From contig OX485809.1 of assembly GCA_950295325.1 (NCBI GenBank), forward strand, positions 10,540,001 through 10,604,000: DNA of 64,000 nt, read 5' to 3'. Position 1 is the stretch's first letter. The number at the start of each line of letters is the position of its first letter. Positions 33,194-43,000 of this stretch are shown piece after piece. The notes under the pieces were generated by a model. That model saw only the letters and a list, made by a program, of their open reading frames with translations, was not told where the DNA came from and made no database searches. Source of the stretch: Polytrichum commune (taxonomy: Eukaryota > Streptophyta > Polytrichopsida > Polytrichales > Polytrichaceae). The position numbers and the translations under genes were made by a program.

Positions 33194-33710
33194 ATCACAT
33201 TCATTCATAACATATATTAGGTTTCCATTGTCAATTAACTTGGACTTCACAACTTGGTCGCAAATCATTTAATATTCTATATTGACCAGCATCATATTCT
33301 GATATTATGTATCTATTATATACATATTTATATTCATGAGACCTTGGTAACACCTAAGGTTTGCGACCGATTTACATATTTTCAATATCAAGTTGCGTGT
33401 ATGCAATACATGTTCCTTACATAATGCTATTTAATATATAATTGCGCATGAATGGAATGACATACTGGTAGGTCAAAGTAGGCGGCGGGAATCGGTTTTT
33501 TTAAGAGCATCCAAGGAATTTTGAACCATCGTAGACAAGTACTTAAAGCTCTTCCCCCCACTGCAAAGCTCTTTTCTGCGGCACACGCCAGGTGCGCTCC
33601 AGAGACCTGACGGAGCTCGCGGGAAGGCATTTTCGTGTGCGCCAACCCCCACCTCCCAGGTACACGACAACCTTCACACCCGCATATACCGCCGTAAATA
33701 CCGGGATTTT
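31594..33710. other. AT-rich intergenic DNA with simple repeats
   Basis: No gene recognised. Contains a GT run near 32469, a short interstitial run of CCCTAAA/CCCTAA telomere-like units (about 32502-32558) and a TA run then ACACACA at about 33161-33191. A GC-richer patch at 33470-33700 has no recognised domain. Confidence 0.5.
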
Positions 33711-34322
33711 ACGAACGCGCGTTCGTAAAGCACACGATCTGGCACATACATAAATGGGTCAGAGAAATGATGGTGGGTAGTTTACGAACGCACATTCGTA
33801 AGTACTGTATAAGCAGTGCGAGTTCAGAGACCTATAGATACACGTGCACATGGGTAGTCAAAGGCAGTGCATATGGATAGGCATATTCATATTGTAGATG
33901 TCATTGATATACGAACGCGAGTTCGTAAATATGTACACCAGCCTCATAGAAATGTATACCTGTAGTTCGACCATTTTCCAGTTCTCTCCACAAGCATAGA
34001 GGATGGACGGGTATTTACAAACGTGCGTTCGTAAATCACACGATCTGGCACATATATAAATGGGTCTGATATATGATGGTGGGTAGTTTACGAACGCATG
34101 TTCGTAAGTACCGTATAAGCAATCCGATTTCAGAGACCTATAGATACACGTGCACATGGGTAGTCACAGGCAGTGCATATGGATAGGCATATTCATATTG
34201 TAGATGTCATTGATATACGAACGCGCGTTCGTAAATATGTACACCAGCCTCATACAAATGTATACCTGTAATTCGACCATTTTCCAGTTGTCTCCACAAG
34301 CATATAGGATGGACGGGTATTT
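33711..34322 (+). repeat. Two tandem 306 bp units carrying palindromes
   Basis: 33711-34016 and 34017-34322 are near-identical repeats (shared markers CACACGATCTGGCACATA and TGGGTAGTCA.AGGCAGTG). Each carries three palindromes at matching offsets, and a further palindrome at 34323 starts what would be the third unit. Confidence 0.85.
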
Positions 34323-34946
34323 ACGAACGCGCGTTCGTAAAAGCCACATGGGATTATTGTGCACGCATGCATCACCATCACTGATTGTTTATGGACTTTC
34401 AATATGACAGTTATATGCGAACGAACGTTCGTTTTTCCTCACGGCCATTTCAAACGTATACTCGTAGATTCATGAAATTTCCGAACGTTCGTTCGTAAAT
34501 ACAACCTGGGATTATGTTTGCCGCATCCGATATTTTACTTAGAGACAAGCATTGCTGCATGTAACCCCACAGTAAGGCAGAGAACTTACGGACGCACGTT
34601 TGTAAATATGACGTTCACTGATTTTCAAGTGAACGCCGGGATGTGGTACCTGTCATTTGCCACGACAGACAGGGTGGCATGTCTTCAGGTATCGTATGGC
34701 CTGAGTTATTGGAATTGCGCCGGGTCCAAGTGTGATTTACGTATATTGTTTTGGGAAGAGCTTACGAACGGCCGTTCGTATATTTAACCTGTCCTTGGTT
34801 GGTGTGCTATCCTCGCTATGGTTGTGCAAATCATATGATCACCCTTCACGAATGATATATATCACAATTTGCTGCCGGTGTCAATTGCCATGGAATTTCC
34901 ATGCAGTGTTTCCATGTCTTGGTATTCTTTTCGAACGTGCGTTCGT
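33711..34946. promoter_or_regulatory. Palindrome cluster 5 (twelve sites upstream of DUF7869-like copy 1)
   Basis: Sites start at 33711, 33784*, 33911*, 34017*, 34090*, 34217, 34323, 34417, 34481, 34588*, 34764 and 34931; the asterisk marks a changed half-site. Intact ones have spacers CG, CG, CG, AA, TT, GC and TG. Several mismatches are C-to-T or G-to-A at CpG. The run ends about 140 bp before the first ATG of the downstream gene. Confidence 0.85.
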
Positions 34947-35086
34947 CTATTTTTGTGGAGCCTTCCGTTGGTTCCCTTACAGTTGTTTGAGTTCTGGGCC
35001 ATATATTTGGACATCTAATTTGTGCGTTCTTCTGAACATTGCGATGGTTTTTGTTTGTTCAGGTGTTGGTGGTTTGTTTAGGGACA

Positions 35087-38000
35087 ATGGAGATGCATTT
35101 GGGAGATATTTCATTGGAGTTGTCTACTAATGCATCGTCCGCCGATAGTGAATGCAAACTATCTTTCACATCGGCGGATGGTACTGACGTTACAAACGTG
35201 GTGGGGGTGCCTGTGGATGCATCCCCCGATCAGACATTTGAAGGGCTCGAACAATCTCTACATTCCGGGGATGACCACGGTGACATTCCGTTGTCTGCGG
35301 GTTTTGGAAGAGAGCAATGGGTAGGCCTTGATGTTGTTCTACTTAACGACCTTGGGGTACCGGTGGCAAATGGCATATGTCGAAATTCCGATCCCCGTGA
35401 TTGTATTGATGCCAACCCCCTCGGTGACGACGATGTTGGTGTTTGCATCTTGAATTCTTTGCTTCCACTTAAGGTTCCAGTGACATGGAGATTTTCCTTG
35501 CGTCGATGGCCCCTTCGTCGAGTTCTACATGAAGAAGTAAGTTTGTGGAATCATAGGCGGCGGCACAAACAAACGCAATCAGCTTTGTTGGCCAAATTAC
35601 CTCCTCGCAAAAGCCTTCGCAGATATGATTCTAACCGCGTGCCCCGCGGTGATAAGGAGCGACGACGGGATCGCATATTGGGAGACGATTCTATCCGTCT
35701 CATGTCCGCCAAGGACTGTTGCGCGAGGAGATGTTGCCAATTTTTTCCTCGCGAAAACATTAGGTCTCTTCGTGAAGAGATGTGGCTTGCCGATTTCCGT
35801 ATGAGATCGGCAAAGAAACTCGAGGTCCACAGAAATGTGCACATTGACACCCATGGGCATAAGGTGGTCACACTAGAGAATGTGGAAGTGTGTTGTACCG
35901 CGTGGTATACCATCCATGCCGTGTCAAAGTCTGACTTTTATAGGTTTCAAAAGTATTCATCGTTGGGTCGCCGCTCTCGATTTCATGGAAATTTGGGCAC
36001 AAAGAAACCTCGGGAGGCTACACTCCAAGCCTCGGCGACACTCTCCACCATCATAGTGCCATTGGCCGATGCAATGCCCCACAAGACGAGGACATTGTCA
36101 TCAGGGGAGAAAGTTGTTCAAATGGTGTTGCCCACGGGCACAAAATGGAAGAACATATTGACGGACATCAACGAAGTGGGTCGCATAGCGGGATGTGAGC
36201 CCATTTCTTTGTCCAAATTGAGTGTGATTAAAAACCAACAGTTTGCGGAATACATTTTGAAGAGACCCGGAGACAAGTTCGCTAGGTGTACGACGTGTGA
36301 AAAATACAAAGGTCTTCGAGACGCCCACCCCATAGGCACTGAATCTCATACCAGACACCAGACAAAATATATTGAGCATGTCAACAACCAAGAGGCACAC
36401 CGTCAAGATTACTACAAAAATCGTGCTCTATCTATAATGAGGCCCACAGAGGTTCTAACAGTTATCCATGATAAAATGGACCACGCTAAGACCGCATGCC
36501 CTTGTTATGCACGCAAAATAAAGGCCACGGATGGTCTCTTCAAGTTGCCCGTGGCTGTCACAGGTTCGTATGAAATCACAACGACGTGTTCAAAGTCTAT
36601 CAAATTTTCTTGAGTGTGTTTGGCAAATGTTCAACTCCATACATCCATTTAGTAGTTATTCCATTTCATCCAATTTTGTTTACGCATCATTTGTTTTTTC
36701 CAGGTATGATTGCGCATGGCCATGGGGATGTTAAGTATGCCCATTATGGTTTGGATTTTTACCCTGGAGATGCTAACCACACGGTGGGTTCATTTGCAAG
36801 ACTCTTGCGCGATCTTGAGCAGCCACTGGTACATTCCTCCCGTGCACTTTTTGATGGTTGTGGAATGACACCCCTTTATGAGGTAGTGCTTGCGGGGAGG
36901 GAGGTTTGTATGTCGTCATTACGGGAACCACCTAGAGAACCCATTTGTGCAAAACCATTGCCTCCAACTCTCCACGTTCAACTAGATAATTGTGCGAAGG
37001 ACAACAAATGTCGATACGTATTTTGTTTTTGGTCATTGCTCGTGGCAAAAGGAATCTTCAAAGAGGTGTTTGTATCTTTCTTGATGGTGGGACACACACA
37101 TGACGACATTGATGCGTCATTTGGCCGTTGGAGCATGAAGTTGCATGAGGAAGATTTTCCGACAATACCACTTCTTATGAAATCATGTATGGATTTAGAC
37201 CATATGCCGGTGATACCGCACATGATTGAGGAAGTACCAAATTTCAAGGCCTTCATCAAGCCATACATGTTGAAGGGAGTGGACCGTTTGGTGGGACATA
37301 CCAAAGCACAACAATTCCGATTTTATATGAGGGATGATGGTGTCCCGGCCATGCAGTTCAAGCTTTTGTGCACATCTCCTAATTGGGGCCCGGATGATGG
37401 TATACTCATATGGCGTCAAGACAAGGATGGGAAATGTTTGGTCCCGGATGGGGAACCAAAGCCTTGCAAACCCGAACCCATGGGGAATGGGCCGGAAATC
37501 ATCAAAGGCATATCCGGATTCATTGAATATTGGAAAGAGTTGTGCGAGGAGGACATCACAAGACGTGTTAGAGATACCCATGAACCGTTGATCGCGTATT
37601 GGGATCGCATTCGCTCAGCCTTGATGACACTTGGTGGCGACACCCATACGACTTTGACACAAGGATTTTGGCCACAAAGTCGTTTGACGGTTGTCGAGTC
37701 TGATACTATGTTTTTCAGCAATGGAGACGTTCGTGAAGAGTTCGCAATGGACGAGCATTATGTTGGCCCTGCCCGCAATCGACCGGCACCGTCGTTTCGT
37801 GTAGGTGTTGATTGCCATGAAGGTTATTTGGTCCTCGTACAAGCAGGGGATGAGGAGCATCCCAAGCCAATTTGGTTGGTAAAAGCATTGTCTTCACCCA
37901 ATTTTGTTCGAACTAGCCCCAACTTTCGTTAAATTGAGGTGGAATATTGTCGTCCAAGCACTAAAGACCAGAACGTGCTCCGCACTTATTTAGGTTGGGA

Positions 38001-38222
38001 CACCAAAAGAATTTTAAGTGGACAGTGGACTCAGCGTACACACCGGTTTGGATAAATACGGATACTATACTTTGTGCTTGGAAGCCGCGCAAAGGTTCCA
38101 ACACAGAAACAATGACCATCCCCCAAAAACATATAGATTTTGCCAAAGACAACTTGGCACGTATTGCAGCTGCGGAAAATGACGCCGAGAATGGATATGA
38201 AGCGGAAGATGGAGATGGGTAA
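35087..38222 (+). pseudogene. DUF7869-like transposase-like gene, copy 1
   Basis: Exon 1 is 35087-36563 (MEMHLGDISLELS) and exon 2 begins 36704; intron 36564-36703 is GT..AG and conserved in copy 2. The N-terminal part has Cys clusters (KDCCARRCCQFF, later CTTCEKY). Candidate RNase H-fold acids are IHDKMDHAKT, VQLDNCAKDNK and VGHTHDDIDASFGRW; the last two are hallmarks of the DUF7869 family, linked to mobile elements (from memory, unverified). A TAA at 37930-37932 replaces a Gln codon of copy 2, and a one-base deletion near 38010-38015 shifts the last 70 codons, which end EAEDGDG. A full product would be about 1,000 residues. It is divergent from the ParB/methyltransferase-like gene, with palindromes between. 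Confidence 0.7.
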
Positions 38223-39127
38223 ACATAACATAGGTGAAAATTAACGGCGGGAAAAAACATTAGTGCTTAGTAGTCTTGGTTTTTAATAGACTTAGTAGAC
38301 TTGTCACACTCCATTGTGGTATACGTTTGGGATGTGCCATCCAAAACCATAAGAACCTTACTTATGGGATGCGCACCCCAAACTCTATAATGACATAAAC
38401 CATTTGTTTTTTAGATTCGCTTGTTATTTTCCACATGGAGTTCACGTTTTCATTATAATTGCAATTTTCTATTTTTAGTATTAAGACTATTCTTTACGTG
38501 CGAATTTTTAAATTGTCATGTTCTTGATGTTCCCAACATTCCATATGCCCACAATATTGGCATCCCAAACTATGGGCATATTTTATTTTGAGACTTAATA
38601 CTATATTCGTTAAATTGAGACTTCCTCTAGTCTCAAATTAATATATGGATCAAACAACATTCCGTGTTCCAAAACTATATTGCGAACAATCTCAAATATA
38701 TTATATGTTCTAATATCCCAAATCTATGGGATGTGGACATAAGCACATATGGTAGAGCACTCAACACCAACTTCATCAACAAAAACACTTTGGGTAGAGC
38801 ACTCCAAACTAGTTTCACCCAATAAACATATAAAATGATTTCTATTATTAGCATGGTCAATAAAATATAGACATTGCAACATACAAAGTACATGCAATAA
38901 ATGCATTTTTCTTCAATGGAAAATTTAGTCCCAAACTTAATAAAAAAATGAACTTCACAACTGTATTGAAATATAGTAAATGGATATTCATCCAACCCCA
39001 AACAATATAGCATTCGCAAGTTCTACCCAAACTTTGCCCCAAGTTTGAGGAGCACACATATGAGTAATATATATTCGTCAAATTACATATTACACTATAA
39101 TCATGCTAACACAATCCTCTCAACTTC
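38223..39127. other. AT-rich spacer between the two tail-to-tail DUF7869-like genes
   Basis: No coding signal. Contains scattered imperfect inverted motifs built on TATGGGATG and CATCCCAAA (about 38329, 38358 and 38560). These might be decayed palindromes of a third type, but none is clean. Confidence 0.35.
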
Positions 39128-42100
39128 TCATTCAACGTGGGTTGCTTCTTCTGCGATCCGAGCAAGGTTGTCTTTTGCAAAAGTTATGTACTTTTGAGGG
39201 ATGGACATTGATCCACTATGATTTTTCCGCGGTTTCCATGCTATGAATATGGAATCTGTATCTACCCAAGATGGACCGTGCTCAGAATCCACCTTCCACC
39301 GAAAGTTAGGGTTTGTATCCCAGCCTGTATAATGCCGAACAACATCTTCATTCCGTGTTGTCGGTCGGTAGTACTCTACTTGTATTTGTCGAAAATGAGG
39401 GCTGGAAGTTACAAAATTTTGTTTGGACAAAGCTCTTGCCACCCACACTGGCTTTGCATATGTCTCATTTCCAGGACGCAAAATGAGCATATAACCTTCA
39501 TGACAATCCACTGCAATGCGGAAAGATGGTGGTGGACGACTACTAGCAGGCCCCACGTAATGGTCGTCCACATCAAACTCCTCTCGAACCTCTCCATTTC
39601 CCAAAAGACTAGCCTCCGAAGGTTGTACATTGACACGTGTTTGTGGCCAAAACCCATGCCTTAAAGTAAGGGGTGTATCTTGATGAAGGTTTGCCAAAGC
39701 GCCACAAATACGTGTCCAATATTGTATCCAACTTCCGTAACGAAGCCAACATGATCCACCAACATCCGCTACCCTCAAACTCTCCCAATATTGTATGAAG
39801 CCTGATATGCCTTTACAAATGTCCTCCAAATTCTTCATGGGTATTGGTTTGCAAGGCTTAGGCTCTCCGTCAGGCAACATCGTCCTTCCTTCCCCATCAA
39901 CACGCCATACAAGGAGACCCTCCGGCGGGCTCCAGTCTTGTGATGTGCACAACAACTTGTATTGCATGACGGGGACACCATCGTCACGCACGTAGAACCG
40001 AAATTGTTGTGCCTTCGTATGCCCGATCAATCGGTGAGCTCCGCTTCGAATATACGGTTCTATAAATGCCTTGAAGTCTGGAACCTCCTCGATCATATGG
40101 GGGATGACGGGAATGTTCTCCAAATCCATGTACGACTTCATCAACAATGGGATTGTTGGAAAATCCTCCTCGCGCAACTTCATGCTCCACCGCCCAAAAG
40201 ATGCATCGATATCATCGTGCGTGTGGCCTACCAATAGAAAGGACACAAAAACCTCCTTGAAAATGCCTTTCGCAACCAACAACAACTAATAGGCAAAAAC
40301 ATATCTACTTTTATTGTCCTTCGCACAATTGTCCAACTGGACACGCAGAGTTGGGGACAAATTCTTGGCAATCACATCTTCACTTGGTGGCTCCGGCAAG
40401 GAGTGCACGCATACATCTCTTCCATCCAAGACCGCTTCATATAGAGGTGTTGATCCCGAGTTTTCAAATAACAATCTTGATGAATAGGACGGCGGTTTCT
40501 CCAAATCGCGTAAAAGCTTTGCAAATGACCCTATCGTGTGGTTTGAATCCGCCGGATACAAATATAGAGCATAATGAGCATACTTGACATCACCATGCCC
40601 ATGTGCAATCATTCCTGCAAAGCCACCCCAATGGTTTAATATTCAACTATAACACCAAAAAATTCACATGGTGTACATCTATGGCCCCAAGTACAAACCT
40701 AAAAGCACAAATTTGTGTTTAGGTAATGCAATGCAATTGTTATCAAAATCACCTGTAACCGATACAGGAAGCTTAAAAAAGCCGTCCGTGGCTTTGATTC
40801 GATTTGCAAAACATGGTGAGGCTGTTTTGGCATGGTCCATTTTATCATGGATGATTGTAAGGACCTCCAAAGGCCTAGAGATGGACAAAGCTCTATTTGT
40901 GTAGTAATCATTACGGTGTGCCTCTTGCATGTCCACATGCTTGAAATAGTTCATTTGATGTGCTGCATAGGACTCTGTCCCCATTGTGTGTGCATCTTGA
41001 AGGCGTTTCAACTTCTCGCATTTGGAACAACGGGCAAATTTGTCGCCTCGTCTTTTTGTGATGTATTCGCTAAAGTTCGATTTTTTTATTGCACTCAGTT
41101 TCGACAACGAAATAGGGTCCAACCCAGCCTTCTCGCCAACTGCGTTTACGTCCAACAATATGTCTTTCCATTTCGTGCCTGTAGGAAGAACCTTCTCCAC
41201 AACCTTTTCACCGGTTGCGAGTGTGCGTGTTTTGTGCGGCATTACATCGGCAAGGGGGACAATGATGGTTGCCAGAGTGGTTGTTGTTTGTCTCGTTGCT
41301 TCCCTTGGTTTCTTCAAGCCCGTATTCCCATGGTGATGAGACCGGCGTCCTTCCTTGGCATACGCGGCTTGTCTATAAAATTCCGCTTTTGACACACCGT
41401 GAATGGTGTACCATGCCGTACAACACACGTCTATGCTCTCAAGGGTGATGACCTTGCGACCCGCTCCGTTCACATGTATCGCCCTATGGACATCAAGCTT
41501 TTTGGTGGATCTGAGACGGAAATCTCCAAGCCACATTTCCTCGCGGATGGCCTTCAATTTATCCCTTGGGAACAATTGGCAACAACGATGTACACAACAA
41601 TCCTTTGTGGCAACTTCTCTAATAGACTCCTCACATAGCAACCTTTGACGTTTACACTCATTTGTAGACGGAGTAGGACGTGCCAATGTATCGTACTTCC
41701 GTAGGCCTTTGCGTGGCCTAATGTGTGCTTGGAACTCGTGTTGGATTTGGATGTGTCGTCGCTCATGGTCATGCAAGCTAACCCCCTCAATTGTCACATT
41801 CCTCAACGGCCACCTTCGCAACGAGAACCTATGAGTTGGATTCACTTCGGAATGTACGAGTGATTCCAATATAACAACTCCAACGTCGTTGGTGCCAAGG
41901 GGGTTTTCATCAATGCAATCTTGTGGATGTGTGTTACGACAAATACCCTCCGCCACAGCAACTCCATTGTCATTAATAAGTACCACATCCAAATTCACCC
42001 ATGATGCTCGTGAAAGCCCCGCACATTCCACAATAGGGCAAGAAGGGGCAGATGGCGAAGGACTCCCCAAGTCACCTTCATCTGCACTGTCATCAAAACT

Positions 42101-42196
42101 ATCCTCCCCGACAATGTCTAGCTCATCCCCAGACGTATATTACGTGTTGCCCATGTCGTCAGAGAAGGAATCCCCTCTTCCACCAACTCCCTCCAT
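39128..42196 (-). pseudogene. DUF7869-like transposase-like gene, copy 2
   Basis: Exon 1 is 42196-40753 and exon 2 is 40614-39128, with the same intron position and phase as copy 1. Total length is about 976 codons. The same blocks are present: KDCCVHRCCQLF, CSKCEKL, IHDKMDHAKT, VQLDNCAKDNK and VGHTHDDIDASFGRW. Two breaks: TAA at 42142-42140, 18 codons after the first ATG (unless that ATG is not the real start or a small intron starts there), and TAG at 40288-40286 where copy 1 has TGG. The C-terminus is intact (IAEEATHVE). Protein divergence from copy 1 is substantial, so the two are separate family members, not a recent duplication. Confidence 0.7.
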
Positions 42197-42378
42197 TGCG
42201 CCTACACACATGCACATGAAAACAATGTAAGGGTCTAAAAAAAATCAAATATCGGAAAATGCAAGACACCATGATCAATGGGGACACCGAGGATGAAGAC
42301 ATTTCCAACACAACTACACTGTGAACTCCCAACACTGTGCGGAAGTCCAAAAAAAGTTCCAGAAAATATTTTGGTGGG

Positions 42379-42522
42379 GGTTTGGGTTGACCGGCCCAAA
42401 CCTCATAAGGGTCATACTGAAACCCTAACACACTGGGGTAGGGGTTTGGGTCGACCGACCCAAACCTCACAAGGGTACATCCACCCACACCAGGTAGGGG
42501 TTTGGGTCGGTCGATGTAAGCC
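42379..42522. promoter_or_regulatory. Palindromes of a second type upstream of DUF7869-like copy 2
   Basis: Half-site GGTTTGGGTCG, 2 bp spacer, then its inverse. Copies: 42379-42402 (one mismatch per arm, spacer AC), 42443-42466 (perfect, spacer AC) and 42499-42522 (left arm perfect, spacer GT, right arm decayed). They lie 180-330 bp upstream of the ATG at 42196. Confidence 0.75.
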
Positions 42523-42885
42523 CGAAATCGTACTCACATTAATCCTTAAATTGCAAAAACATGGCTAGCCCGTCGATTTCACGCTTGATGGAATTAATCA
42601 AAGGATGAGAAAGGTGAGGCGTTGAATATCTTGGTAAAATTAGGCTAAGAGGTAATTAGGAGCTAGAAGTGAAATTAACCTTAGAGGGAAAGGGGATGTG
42701 AAGGCATGAGTGTTTAATGAAGAGCCTAGTAAAAGCGTACTTAGGAATACCAAGAAAAACCAATAGAATAAAGGAGGAGTCATAATGATGACTGTCATTT
42801 ATTAAACGATAGTTACATGAATAGCTCAGGAGGATGGGTAAGAGCCGGTTGGTTGGATACTAATTTCCTGCCTAGAAATCACTAG
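42523..42885. other. Spacer, nothing recognised
   Basis: No open frame, RNA gene or repeat that I can support. Confidence 0.4.
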
Positions 42886-43000
42886 CCAAGTCATGTGTAA
42901 CACATGAAACGATCACACGAACTTGACGGGAGTCGAACCCGGACCGTTTAAAGTGTCGTACAAATTCCCTCCCTCAACCAACCAAGGGAACATGACTTGG
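42886..43000 (-). repeat. tRNA-derived SINE-like unit with pol III A and B boxes
   Basis: On the minus strand, TTGGTTGGTTGAGG resembles an A box and GGTTCGACTCC is a good B box (about 42929-42939), spaced as in tRNA-derived SINEs. The outer ends are a perfect 10 bp inverted repeat (CCAAGTCATG at 42886-42895, CATGACTTGG at 42991-43000). I see no tRNA cloverleaf, so a functional tRNA is unlikely. Confidence 0.45.

Noticed and set aside
33711-34946. Palindromes as transcription terminators or RNA hairpins.
   Set aside because: A two-base centre cannot form a stable RNA loop without losing pairs, and sites occur in both introns and upstream DNA irrespective of gene orientation.
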